Below are positions 15,961 to 24,946 of a DNA stretch of 64,000 bases, in pieces. The notes under the pieces are model-generated. The model was not told where the DNA came from. It made no database searches and worked only from the letters and a program-made list of their open reading frames with translations. Source of the DNA: Synechococcus sp. CBW1108. Its GTDB lineage: Bacteria; Cyanobacteriota; Cyanobacteriia; PCC-6307; Cyanobiaceae. Each line of letters begins with the position of its first letter. Within the stretch, counting starts at the first letter, position 1. The stretch covers positions 1,302,001-1,366,000 of the forward strand of contig NZ_CP060395.1 in NCBI RefSeq assembly GCF_015840335.1. The letters are read 5' to 3'. A program made the position numbers and the translations under genes.

Positions 15961-18099
15961 ATGGCAAAAACTGAGACGCTGCTGGCCCCTGAGCTCTACA
16001 TCAACCGCGAGCTGAGCTGGCTCGATTTCAACTACCGGGTGCTGGCCCAGGCCCTCGACGAGTACACGCCCCTGCTGGAGCAAGCCAAGTTCAGCGCCAT
16101 CTTCAGCAACAACCTCGACGAGTTCTTCATGGTGCGGGTGGCATCACTGAAGTCCCAGATCGAAGCTGGCGTCAGCACCCTCAGCGACGACGGCCTCACC
16201 GCCCAGCAGCAGCTCCAGGCAATCCGCGCCAAGCTGCGGCCCCTCCTGGAGATCCAGCAGCAGCACTACCGCCATTCACTGAAGAGCCAGCTCTCCAGCT
16301 ACGGCGTTCACCTGATCGACTACGCCAACCTCAACGACGGCCAGCGCGAGTGGATCGAGACCTACTTCCAGAACGCCATCTTCCCGGTACTGACCCCCCT
16401 GGCGGTGGATCCCTCCCACCCCTTCCCCTTCATCAGCAACCTCAGCCTCAACGTGGCCGCCCTGGTGCGGGATCCGGATACGGGCCAGCAGGAGTTCGCC
16501 CGGGTGAAGGTGCCCCAGAAAAACCTGCCCCGCTTTGTTCAGATTCCTGCCCAGCTGAGCGGAAAACAGCCCGAGCCGGTGTACACCGCCGTGCCGCTGG
16601 AGCAGGTGGTGGCCTTCAACCTCAGGCTGCTGTTCCCTGGCATGCATGTGGAAGGTCACTACTTCTTCCGCGTCACCCGCGACGCAGACCTGGAACTGCG
16701 TGACCTGGAAGCCGATGACCTGATGGAGGCCCTGGAGGAGGGGCTGCGCAAACGTCGCCGCGGCGGCGAGGTGGTGCGGCTGGAGGTGGCAGACGAAATG
16801 CCCGAGGTGGTGGTGCAACTGCTGATGGAAGGCACCGCGGTGGAAGCCGAGGACGTCTACCGGGTGAACGGCCCCCTGGGCCTCGACGACCTGATGAGCC
16901 TGGTCGCCATCCCGCTACCCCAGCTGAAGTTCAAGCCCCACAAGGGCCGCACCGCCACCGCCCTGGCCCGCACCCAGAAGGGCCAGCTGGAAGACGGCTC
17001 GATCAAGGCGGAGGAATTCGAGAGCATCTTCTCGGTGATCAGACGCGGAGACGTCCTGCTGCATCACCCCTACGACCTGTTCTCCACCTCGGTCGAGGAA
17101 TTCCTCAACCAGGCGGCCGATGACCCCCTGGTGCTGGCGATCAAGATGACCCTTTACCGCACCTCGAAAAATTCAGCGGTGGTGGCAGCCCTGATCCGGG
17201 CAGCCGAAAACGGCAAGCAGGTGATGGCCCTGGTCGAGCTCAAGGCCCGATTTGACGAAGACAACAACATCCAGTGGGCCAAGCAGCTGGAGGCATCAGG
17301 GGTGCACGTGGTCTACGGGGTGCTGGGCCTCAAGACCCACACCAAGATCCTACTGGTGGTGCGCAAGGAAAAGGAACGTCTCAATAGCTACGTGCACATC
17401 GGCACCGGTAACTACAACTCCAAAACTTCCAGCCTCTACACCGACATCGGCCTGCTCACCGCCCGGCCCGAATTCGGGGCCGACCTGGTGGAACTTTTCA
17501 ACTACCTGACCGGCTTCTCCAAACAGCAGAGCTTCCGGCGGCTACTGGTCGCACCCGTCACCCTGCGCAGCCGCATGGAAGGCCTGATCCGACGTGAAAT
17601 CGACCACGCCCTGGCCGGCCGGGGGGGCCATATTCGGGCCAAGATCAATTCCCTGGTCGACCCGGCAATCATCGCCCTGCTCTACGAAGCCTCCCAGGCT
17701 GGGGTGACCATCGAATTGGTGGTGCGAGGCATGTGCAGCCTCAGGCCAGCTCTCGAGGGCATCAGCGATGGCATCACTGTGATCAGCGTGATCGGGCGTT
17801 TTCTTGAGCATTCGCGCATCTTTTGGTTTGGCAATGGCGGCGCAGCCGAATTGTTCATCGGCAGCGCCGACTGGATGTCACGAAACCTTGACAAGCGCGT
17901 GGAAGCTGTTGCCCAGATTGAGGATCCACGCCTGCGCCAGCAGCTCGAACAGATTCTCGATCTATACCTTCAAGACACCGGTGCCTGGCACATGAACAGC
18001 GAGGGCCAGTTCCAAAAGCGTCAACATGGGGGCGAACAACATCTCGTGCAGCAAGAAATGGTGAAGCGCTGGCGAGGCGGCCTGATAGCAGCCACTTAG
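15961..18099 (+). CDS. ppk: Polyphosphate kinase 1
   Basis: A 712-aa enzyme that makes polyphosphate reversibly from ATP at the membrane or polyphosphate bodies. The N-terminus YINRELSWLDFNYRVLAQA, the SNNLDEFFMVRVASLK block, LFSTSVEEFLNQAADDPLVL, the catalytic histidine motif YVHIGTGNYNSKTSSLYTD and the second HxK-like region (FIGSADWMSRNLDKRVE) are all present. I use the ATG at 15961, since the family begins just before YINRELS; a GTG/TTG extension to 15928 is possible. Length matches the family. A 12-bp tandem repeat starts at its stop codon. Confidence 0.96.
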   Translation: MAKTETLLAPELYINRELSWLDFNYRVLAQALDEYTPLLEQAKFSAIFSNNLDEFFMVRVASLKSQIEAGVSTLSDDGLTAQQQLQAIRAKLRPLLEIQQQHYRHSLKSQLSSYGVHLIDYANLNDGQREWIETYFQNAIFPVLTPLAVDPSHPFPFISNLSLNVAALVRDPDTGQQEFARVKVPQKNLPRFVQIPAQLSGKQPEPVYTAVPLEQVVAFNLRLLFPGMHVEGHYFFRVTRDADLELRDLEADDLMEALEEGLRKRRRGGEVVRLEVADEMPEVVVQLLMEGTAVEAEDVYRVNGPLGLDDLMSLVAIPLPQLKFKPHKGRTATALARTQKGQLEDGSIKAEEFESIFSVIRRGDVLLHHPYDLFSTSVEEFLNQAADDPLVLAIKMTLYRTSKNSAVVAALIRAAENGKQVMALVELKARFDEDNNIQWAKQLEASGVHVVYGVLGLKTHTKILLVVRKEKERLNSYVHIGTGNYNSKTSSLYTDIGLLTARPEFGADLVELFNYLTGFSKQQSFRRLLVAPVTLRSRMEGLIRREIDHALAGRGGHIRAKINSLVDPAIIALLYEASQAGVTIELVVRGMCSLRPALEGISDGITVISVIGRFLEHSRIFWFGNGGAAELFIGSADWMSRNLDKRVEAVAQIEDPRLRQQLEQILDLYLQDTGAWHMNSEGQFQKRQHGGEQHLVQQEMVKRWRGGLIAAT

Positions 18100-18158
18100 G
18101 CCTGGTAAATGGCCTGGAAAGAGGCTTGGAAAGAGGCTTGGAAAGAGGCTTGGAAAAA
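18099..18158. repeat. Five-unit 12-bp tandem repeat after ppk
   Basis: Units start at 18099, 18111, 18123, 18135 and 18147. The consensus is GGCTTGGAAAGA; the middle two copies are identical, the others differ by 1-4 bases. The array begins at the last base of the ppk stop codon. It could be a slipped-strand repeat whose copy number varies between strains. Confidence 0.92.
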
Positions 18159-18269
18159 TCGGCGCAGCCTTATTAAACGGCAGCAATCCATACAGGAAGC
18201 CTTACCAATCAAGAGGCAGTGTGCGCGGTAGTGCTACATTCCTGTCAAATTCAATTCGGAGGCTTGGGT

Positions 18270-19310
18270 GTGGGGACGCCTTTGCAATCCGTTCCTGACG
18301 TTGTTGACAGCAGCGTTGCGGAGCGATCACCATCAGAGCTATCTAGTCAAGAGCCATCCTTGATGGCGTCCACAACAGCAGCAAAACCTGGCAAAGCCAA
18401 GGTTGTGCTGCCCCGCACCGGCGGTCGCGTCAGTGCAGATTCGATCGGCTGGTATCTGAGCACCATCGGCAGGGTGCCCCTGCTCACCGCAGCCGAAGAA
18501 ATCGAGCTGGCCCACCATGTGCAGGCGGGCAAAAAGCTGCAGGAGCTACCCGCAGAGGAGCACACCCCCAGGCATAAACGCCAACTGCGCATGGCCCAGC
18601 GGGCCCGCGACCGCATGATGGCGGCCAACCTACGCTTGGTCGTCAGCGTGGCCAAGAAGTATCAAAACCAGGGGCTGGAACTACTCGATCTGGTTCAGGA
18701 AGGGGCAATTGGCCTGGAGAGGGCCGTCGACAAATTTGACCCTGCAATGGGGTACAAATTCTCCACCTATGCCTACTGGTGGATCCGCCAAGGGATGACC
18801 AGGGCAATCGACAACAGCGCCCGCACCATTCGCCTCCCGATTCACATCAGTGAAAAGCTCTCCAAGATGCGCCGCATCAGTAGGGAGCTTTCCCATCGAC
18901 TGGGTCGCCAACCCAACCGGCTGGAGCTCTCCCACGCCATGGACATGGCTCCCCATGAACTGGAGGAGCTGATGACCCAGAGCGCCCCCTGCGCCTCGCT
19001 CGATGCCCATGCCCGCGGCGAAGAAGACCGCAGCACCCTGGGGGAACTGATCGCCGATCCGGCCAGCAACGAGCACATGGACTCGATGGACCGCCATATC
19101 CAGAAAGAGCACCTGGGCGCCTGGCTCTCCCAGCTGAATGAGCGGGAGCAGAAAATTCTCAAGCTGCGCTTTGGCCTGGAGGGTTCCGATCCCCTCACCC
19201 TCGCTGAGATCGGCAGGCTGATCAACGTCTCCCGCGAGCGGGTGCGCCAGCTGGAGGCCAAGGCGATCATGAAACTGCGCCTGATGAGCAACTACCAGCA
19301 GGCCGCCTGA
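18270..19310 (+). CDS. RNA polymerase sigma factor, group 2 (SigA-like)
   Basis: A 346-aa sigma-70 family protein. Region 1.2 reads DSIGWYLSTIGRVPLLTAAE, region 2 reads ANLRLVVSVAKKYQNQGLEL through YKFSTYAYWWIRQGMTRAID, region 3 follows, and region 4 ends in a helix-turn-helix (LTLAEIGRLINVSRERVRQL). It lacks the long region 1.1 and spacer of the primary factor, so it is a group 2 factor, used in cyanobacteria for circadian and stress responses. I chose the GTG at 18270 because GGAGG stands 7 bases before it; an internal ATG at 18363 is the alternative. Confidence 0.93.
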   Translation: MGTPLQSVPDVVDSSVAERSPSELSSQEPSLMASTTAAKPGKAKVVLPRTGGRVSADSIGWYLSTIGRVPLLTAAEEIELAHHVQAGKKLQELPAEEHTPRHKRQLRMAQRARDRMMAANLRLVVSVAKKYQNQGLELLDLVQEGAIGLERAVDKFDPAMGYKFSTYAYWWIRQGMTRAIDNSARTIRLPIHISEKLSKMRRISRELSHRLGRQPNRLELSHAMDMAPHELEELMTQSAPCASLDAHARGEEDRSTLGELIADPASNEHMDSMDRHIQKEHLGAWLSQLNEREQKILKLRFGLEGSDPLTLAEIGRLINVSRERVRQLEAKAIMKLRLMSNYQQAA

Positions 19311-19314
19311 GCCG

Positions 19315-19989
19315 GTGCCCGGCGGCTGGCCGCAACAACTCATCGGCGGTGCCGCAGTGGCTGGCTGGCTCACCCTGCTGGCCATCGCCGCCCGCCAGGT
19401 GCGGCAACGCTGGAACGGCCAGAGGGAGTGGAGTCGCAAGCTGGTGCACATCGGCACCGGAGCTGTGGTGCCGATCGCCTGGGCCTGCGGCACCAACCGG
19501 CTGATCGCCATCCCAGCCGCCGGGGCGATCACCCTGCTGGCGGCGCTCAACCACCGCTTCCGCCTGTTGCCGGCCATCGAGGATGTGGGCCGCCGCAGCT
19601 ATGGCACCGTGGCCTACGGCGCCTCCATCACCCTGCTGCTGCTGCTGTTCTGGCCCCAGCAGCCGGCGGCAGTGGCCGCCGGGGTGCTGGTGATGGCCGT
19701 CGGTGATGGCCTGGCCGGGCTGCTGGGGCCCCTGGTGGCCTCCCCAAGTTGGCAGCTATGGGGCCAACGCAAATCTGTAGTGGGGACCGCTGCCATGGCA
19801 GCGGGCAGCCTGGCCATGCTGCTGCTGGTAAGTCAGCTGGCGCTGAATACGGGCCAGCCCCACCCGGAGCTTTCACCCCTGTTGGCCATCACGGCCGTTG
19901 CGGTGCTGTTGGAGCAGGTGGCGGTGGGAGGCCTCGACAACTTCACCGTGCCGCTGGCAGCCGGCTGGCTCTGGCAAAGGCTCAGCTGA
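19315..19989 (+). CDS. Phytol/dolichol kinase-like membrane protein (VTE5-like)
   Basis: A 224-aa protein with about six membrane helices and the CTP-dependent kinase signature: SRKLVHIGTGAVVPIAWACG, VMAVGDGLAGLLGPLV and GQRKSVVGTAAM. Homologs phosphorylate phytol released from chlorophyll for tocopherol or phylloquinone synthesis. It begins with GTG 4 bp after the sigma factor stop, so the two are probably co-transcribed. It overlaps the convergent DAHP synthase gene by 8 bp. Confidence 0.86.
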   Translation: MPGGWPQQLIGGAAVAGWLTLLAIAARQVRQRWNGQREWSRKLVHIGTGAVVPIAWACGTNRLIAIPAAGAITLLAALNHRFRLLPAIEDVGRRSYGTVAYGASITLLLLLFWPQQPAAVAAGVLVMAVGDGLAGLLGPLVASPSWQLWGQRKSVVGTAAMAAGSLAMLLLVSQLALNTGQPHPELSPLLAITAVAVLLEQVAVGGLDNFTVPLAAGWLWQRLS

Positions 19990-21064
19990 GCACCAACTGG
20001 GTCTGACCCACAGCCTGGGCCAGGGTGTCGAGGGCAGCGGCGGTAGTGGCCAGATCAATGCAAGCATCGGTGATGCTCTGGCCGTAGGTGAGCGAGGCGC
20101 GCTGGAGCTGGGCCAGATCGGAGGGAATCTTTTGGCTGCCGGCCACCAGGTGGCTTTCCAGCATCACGCCCATCAGCTGGCTGGAGCCAGCCCGCAACTG
20201 CTGAGCCACCTCGCATGCCACCTCACTCTGACGGCGGTAGTCCTTGTTGGAGTTGCCGTGGCTGCAGTCCACCATCACCCGATGGGGCAGCCCCGCCTTG
20301 GCCAGCTGGGCGGCAGCCTGATCCACCGCCTCAAGGTGGTAATTGGTTCCCCCCTTGCCCCCCCGCAACACCAGGTGGCCATCGGGATTGCCGGTGGTCG
20401 AGACAATCGCCGCCTGGCCGTCGCCGTTGATGCCGAGGAAATGGTGGGGCCGGGCCGCGGCCTCCATCGCATTGATTGCCGTGATGGCACTGCCATCGGT
20501 GCCGTTCTTGAAGCCGATCGGCATCGACAGCCCCGAGGCCATCTCCCGGTGGGTCTGGCTCTCGGTGGTGCGGGCGCCGATGGCGGTCCAGCTGATCAGG
20601 TCTGCGATGTATTGGGGCACCACAGGATCCAGCAGCTCGGTGGCGGCAGGTAGCCCCATCTCGGCCAAGTGCAGCAGCAGGCCGCGGGCCAGCCGCAGGC
20701 CGGTGTTGATGTCATAGCTGCCGTCGAGGTGGGGATCGTTGATCAGCCCTTTCCAGCCCACGGTGGTGCGGGGCTTCTCGAAATAGACCCTCATCACCAC
20801 CTCCAGCTCGGCGCGGTGGCGCTGGCGCGCCTCGGCGATGAAGTCGGCGTACTCGTGGGCCGCCGCCACGTCGTGCACCGAGCAGGGCCCCACGATCACC
20901 AGCAGGCGGGAATCGCGGCCATGCAGGATGGCCTGGATCCGCTCCCGGGCCTGCTGCACCGTGCTGGCGGCCCGATCGCTGAGGGGGAGGTCCCGATGCA
21001 GCACCGCCGGAGGCACCAGCGGCCGGGTTTCCACGATGTGGAGATCGCTGGTGGTGGCGTGCAT
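19982..21064 (-). CDS. aroG: 3-deoxy-7-phosphoheptulonate synthase, class I (AroF/G/H type)
   Basis: A 360-aa enzyme joining PEP and erythrose 4-phosphate, first step of the shikimate pathway. Motifs are VIVGPCSVHDVAAAHEYADF, MRVYFEKPRTTVGWKGLIND, GARTTESQTHREMASGLSMP, GFKNGTDGSA and MVDCSHGNSNKDY, all diagnostic of the enterobacterial-type class I enzyme with metal-binding Cys and His residues. I use the ATG at 21064; a GTG at 21076 is possible. The specific paralog name is uncertain. aroE, a later gene of the pathway, lies at 32218 but in another unit. Confidence 0.94.
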   Translation of the reverse strand: MHATTSDLHIVETRPLVPPAVLHRDLPLSDRAASTVQQARERIQAILHGRDSRLLVIVGPCSVHDVAAAHEYADFIAEARQRHRAELEVVMRVYFEKPRTTVGWKGLINDPHLDGSYDINTGLRLARGLLLHLAEMGLPAATELLDPVVPQYIADLISWTAIGARTTESQTHREMASGLSMPIGFKNGTDGSAITAINAMEAAARPHHFLGINGDGQAAIVSTTGNPDGHLVLRGGKGGTNYHLEAVDQAAAQLAKAGLPHRVMVDCSHGNSNKDYRRQSEVACEVAQQLRAGSSQLMGVMLESHLVAGSQKIPSDLAQLQRASLTYGQSITDACIDLATTAAALDTLAQAVGQTQLVLS

Positions 21065-21204
21065 AAAGTGCAGCACAGGGTTGGTTCAGCCTAGAGAGCG
21101 CTGAGCCAGCGACCCCTGCCAGCTGCGGGGCAGCCGCCCGATCAGCATGTTCTGCAGCCTTCGTCACCAAGGCCCCGGGGGCCGTTAAGAAGAATGGGAA
21201 GCAG

Positions 21205-23835
21205 ATGACGCACAAGGGCATGTCCGCAGCCACCTTCCTCAGCAGCTACCGCGCCGCCGTCGCCGAGCGCGAAGCCCTGGGCGTGCCTGCCCTGCCGCTT
21301 ACCGCCAGCCAGGTCCAGGCGCTCACCGAGCTGCTGGCCGCCCCCCCCGCCGGCGAGGAAGCTTTCCTGCTGCACCTGCTGAGTGAGCGCATCCCACCCG
21401 GCGTCGATGAGGCCGCCTACGTGAAGGCCGGCTGGCTCAGCGCCGTGGCCCAAGGCAGCGCCACCAGCCCGCTCGTGAGTCCGGTGGAGGCCGTGCAGCT
21501 GCTGGCCACGATGATTGGTGGCTACAACGTCAGCGCCCTGATCGAGCTGCTCAGCAACTCCGATCTGGCCATCGCCAGCGCCGCCGCCGAGGGGCTGAGC
21601 CGCACCCTGCTCGTCTACGACGCCTACAACGACGTGCTCGAGCTGGCGGCAGGCAACGCCTATGCCCAGCAGGTGATCGATAGCTGGGCCGCCGCCGAGT
21701 GGTTCACCGCCAAGCCCGAGCTGCCCGCCGAGATCACCGTGACGGTGTTCAAGGTGGAGGGTGAAACCAACACCGACGACCTTTCCCCCGCCACCCACGC
21801 CACCACCCGGCCCGACATCCCCCTGCACGCCATGGCGATGCTGGAAACCCGCATGCCCGGCGGCCTGGAGCTGATCACCGAACTGAAAACCAAGGGCTAC
21901 CCGGTGGCCTACGTGGGCGATGTGGTGGGCACGGGCAGCTCGCGCAAATCCGCCATCAACTCGGTGCTGTGGCATACCGGCAGCGACATCCCCCACGTGC
22001 CCAACAAGCGCGGCGGCGGTGTGATCTTGGGCGGCAAGATCGCGCCGATCTTCTTCAACACCGCCGAAGATTCCGGCGCCCTGCCGATCGAGTGCGACGT
22101 GAGCGCCCTCAACTCCGGCGATGTGATCACGATCCGCCCTTACGCCGGCATGATAGAGCGGGCCAGCGGCGAGGCGAACGCCGGCGAAATCGTGGCCCGC
22201 TTCGAGCTCAAGCCTAGCACGATCAGCGACGAGGTGCGCGCCGGCGGCCGCATCCCCCTGCTGATCGGCCGCTCCCTGACAGACAAGGTGCGCGCCCAGC
22301 TGGGGCTGGCCGCCAGCGACCTGTTCATCCGCCCGGTGGCCCCGGCCGACACCGGCAAGGGCTTCACCCTGGCCCAGAAGATGGTGGGCAAGGCCTGCGG
22401 CCTGGCGGGCGTGCGCCCCGGCACCAGCTGCGAGCCGCTGATGACCACCGTGGGCTCCCAGGACACCACCGGGCCCATGACCCGCGATGAGATGAAGGAG
22501 CTGGCCTGCCTGGGATTTTCCGCCGATCTGGTGATGCAGAGCTTCTGCCACACCGCCGCCTATCCCAAGCCGGTAGACCTCAAGACCCACGCCGAGCTGC
22601 CTGATTTCATGGCCTCACGCGGTGGCGTGGCCCTGCGCCCCGGCGATGGGATCATCCACAGCTGGCTCAACCGCATGCTCCTGCCCGACACCGTGGGCAC
22701 CGGCGGCGACAGCCACACCCGCTTCCCGCTCGGCATCTCCTTCCCGGCCGGCTCGGGCCTGGTGGCCTTCGCTGCCGCCATCGGCGCCATGCCGCTCGAC
22801 ATGCCCGAATCGGTGTTGGTGAAATTCACTGGCTCCCTGCAGCCAGGCGTGACCCTGCGCGATGTGGTGAACGCGATCCCCTACGTGGCGATTCAGCAGG
22901 GCCTGCTCACGGTGGCAAAGGAGGGTAAGAAAAATGTGTTCAACGGCCGGATCATGGAGATCGAGGGACTGCCCGATCTCAAGCTCGAACAGGCCTTTGA
23001 ACTCACCGACGCCACTGCCGAACGCTCCTGTGCCGGCAGCACGATCAAGCTCAGTGTTGAAACGGTGAGCGAATACCTGCGCAGCAATGTGGCGCTGCTC
23101 AAAAACATGATCGCCCGGGGCTACGGCGATGGGCGCACCCTGGCCCGCCGCATCCAGGCGATGGAGGCCTGGCTCGCTGATCCACAGCTGCTGGAGGCCG
23201 ATGCCGATGCCGAATACGCGGCTGTGATCGAAATCGATCTCGATGCCATCAGCGAGCCGATCCTGGCCTGCCCCAACGACCCCGACAACGTCAAAACCCT
23301 GAGCGAAGTAGCCGGTGCGCCCATCGATGAGGTGTTCATCGGCAGCTGCATGACCAACATCGGCCACTACCGGGCCGCCGCCACAGTGCTCAAGGGCCAG
23401 GGTGAAAATGCCGCGCGCCTGTGGGTATGCCCCCCCACCCGCATGGACGAAGAGATGCTCAAACAGGAGGGCTACTACGCCATCTTCGAGGCTGCCGGCT
23501 CCCGCATGGAGATGCCCGGCTGCTCCCTATGCATGGGCAACCAGGCCCGGGTGGAAAACGACACCACGGTTTTTTCTACCAGCACCCGCAACTTCAACAA
23601 CCGCCTGGGCAATGGCGCCCAGGTGTACCTGGGCAGCGCCGAACTGGCGGCGGTGTGCGCCCAACTGGGGCGGATACCTTCGAGGGTCGAATACCTGAAG
23701 ATCGCCGCCGAAAAGATCGACCCCTACGGCGCCGAGCTCTACCGCTACCTCAACTTCGATCAAATCGAGGGTTTCGAGAACAGCGGCCGGGTAGTGAGCA
23801 GCGAAGCAGAGGCCAAGGTGCTCGCGGGGGTGTAA
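21205..23835 (+). CDS. acnB: Aconitate hydratase B
   Basis: An 876-aa AcnB that interconverts citrate and isocitrate. The HEAT-like N-terminal domain ([20 protein letters not shown]) and the swivelling domain come first, the order unique to AcnB. Cluster-binding and active-site segments include [56 protein letters not shown] and the cysteine pair in [14 protein letters not shown]. Length is standard. It is divergent from the DAHP synthase gene. Confidence 0.97.
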   Translation: MTHKGMSAATFLSSYRAAVAEREALGVPALPLTASQVQALTELLAAPPAGEEAFLLHLLSERIPPGVDEAAYVKAGWLSAVAQGSATSPLVSPVEAVQLLATMIGGYNVSALIELLSNSDLAIASAAAEGLSRTLLVYDAYNDVLELAAGNAYAQQVIDSWAAAEWFTAKPELPAEITVTVFKVEGETNTDDLSPATHATTRPDIPLHAMAMLETRMPGGLELITELKTKGYPVAYVGDVVGTGSSRKSAINSVLWHTGSDIPHVPNKRGGGVILGGKIAPIFFNTAEDSGALPIECDVSALNSGDVITIRPYAGMIERASGEANAGEIVARFELKPSTISDEVRAGGRIPLLIGRSLTDKVRAQLGLAASDLFIRPVAPADTGKGFTLAQKMVGKACGLAGVRPGTSCEPLMTTVGSQDTTGPMTRDEMKELACLGFSADLVMQSFCHTAAYPKPVDLKTHAELPDFMASRGGVALRPGDGIIHSWLNRMLLPDTVGTGGDSHTRFPLGISFPAGSGLVAFAAAIGAMPLDMPESVLVKFTGSLQPGVTLRDVVNAIPYVAIQQGLLTVAKEGKKNVFNGRIMEIEGLPDLKLEQAFELTDATAERSCAGSTIKLSVETVSEYLRSNVALLKNMIARGYGDGRTLARRIQAMEAWLADPQLLEADADAEYAAVIEIDLDAISEPILACPNDPDNVKTLSEVAGAPIDEVFIGSCMTNIGHYRAAATVLKGQGENAARLWVCPPTRMDEEMLKQEGYYAIFEAAGSRMEMPGCSLCMGNQARVENDTTVFSTSTRNFNNRLGNGAQVYLGSAELAAVCAQLGRIPSRVEYLKIAAEKIDPYGAELYRYLNFDQIEGFENSGRVVSSEAEAKVLAGV

Positions 23836-23844
23836 AAGGCAGCC

Positions 23845-24756
23845 ATGCTGCTTTCTCCACAGGATGCACGCCGCTTCATGACCACCTACGAGCGGGTGGC
23901 CATTGCCCTACATGCGGTCTGCGACAAGAAACCACCGAAGAGTCCATCCGCTTGCCTCGCTGCTGCCCGCAAGCGGCTCCAGCAGACCCCCGCACTGCTC
24001 GACCAAGCCGTTCGGTTTCTGGAGCAACGCGACACTGAGGCGGACCCAGAGGTGATCACGGCACTACGCCAGCTGCAGCTGGCGGAATGGGTACACCTCA
24101 AAGACCTAAAAAGCGGTGCCATCTTTCTCAATCAGGAGGGCACCGAGGCTTACAGCGTAGTGGGCCTCACCCAACTGCCGAGCGCCATCATCGGAGATCG
24201 TGGATTTCTTGTGGAAACCGCACTCTGCCCCTTCGCCGGCAAAATTCTCTGTGATGGGATTTTTGTCGCAAGAATTCAGCTGGGACAGGGGATCTGGCGC
24301 AGCTTCCATACGCGCTACCTCAGCCTCAAGGCCGCCGGACGCTTACATCGCAAGCCTGCCACTGCTCCGCCCTGGCAGCGGGCAGCTGCTCAATCAGCCG
24401 CACCCCTCAAAGACCCCCCGGCCTTGGAAATCCTGGAGCCTTGGGAGATGGTGCCGCTGGATGTGGTGGACGACGCTCTTGCCTATCTGGAGGCCAAATT
24501 GCAACACCATCACCCCCTGCGAGAGCACGCACTATTTCCCTTGCTCAAACGGGAAGACAGCCAGATCTGGATTGTCACCAAATACGATGACGACGGCACC
24601 ACCTGGCTACTCGATCTCACCAGCAAGCGAAGGTTCCAAGGACGCACGATCTACGCCTTTCGGCAACTTACAGACCACGACGAGCTAGAGCTGATCATCC
24701 AACAGGACCACCAGCAATGGCTGGACGAGTTTGATGACGAAACCGATGCCCGCTGA
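23845..24756 (+). CDS. Hypothetical protein (303 aa), family not recognised
   Basis: I do not recognise this protein. It starts 9 bp after acnB. The N-terminal half is helical (TYERVAIALHAVCDKKPPKS, AARKRLQQTPALLDQAVRFL). The centre has strand-like segments (GRIF-like AIFLNQEGTEAYSVVGLTQL and GFLVETALCPFAGKILCDGI), where residues such as GDRGFLVETAL suggest an enzyme-like or regulatory fold, and the C-terminus is strongly acidic (EFDDETDAR). No membrane segment or signal peptide is visible. Its base composition looks lower in G+C than acnB, so it may be an acquired gene. Confidence 0.7.
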   Translation: MLLSPQDARRFMTTYERVAIALHAVCDKKPPKSPSACLAAARKRLQQTPALLDQAVRFLEQRDTEADPEVITALRQLQLAEWVHLKDLKSGAIFLNQEGTEAYSVVGLTQLPSAIIGDRGFLVETALCPFAGKILCDGIFVARIQLGQGIWRSFHTRYLSLKAAGRLHRKPATAPPWQRAAAQSAAPLKDPPALEILEPWEMVPLDVVDDALAYLEAKLQHHHPLREHALFPLLKREDSQIWIVTKYDDDGTTWLLDLTSKRRFQGRTIYAFRQLTDHDELELIIQQDHQQWLDEFDDETDAR

Positions 24757-24860
24757 GGCCTGCGTCTCTGCATCAGCCACAAAGGCACCCCCAACGCCGC
24801 CATGAGTGGCCTGATGGGTCCGCTGTCTGCCCTCGCCGGCAGATAAGACCAGGATGGTGT

Positions 24861-24896
24861 GGTGAGACGCTGGAGGTCACCATCCGGCGTCTCACC
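24861..24896. promoter_or_regulatory. Perfect 10-bp inverted repeat upstream of radical SAM gene
   Basis: GGTGAGACGC at 24861-24870 and GCGTCTCACC at 24887-24896 are exact complements with a 16-nt loop. The hairpin lies between the 303-aa gene and the radical SAM start and has no T run, so it could be a leader structure, an operator or a 3' stabiliser. Confidence 0.55.
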
Positions 24897-24946
24897 TGAA
24901 CCAGGAAACCCTGCTGTTTGAACCCGCCCAACCGGTAGCGGGAGCG

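Noticed and set aside
21142-22590. Minus-strand open frame (482 aa) opposite acnB
   Set aside because: Gly/His-rich antisense shadow of aconitase B.
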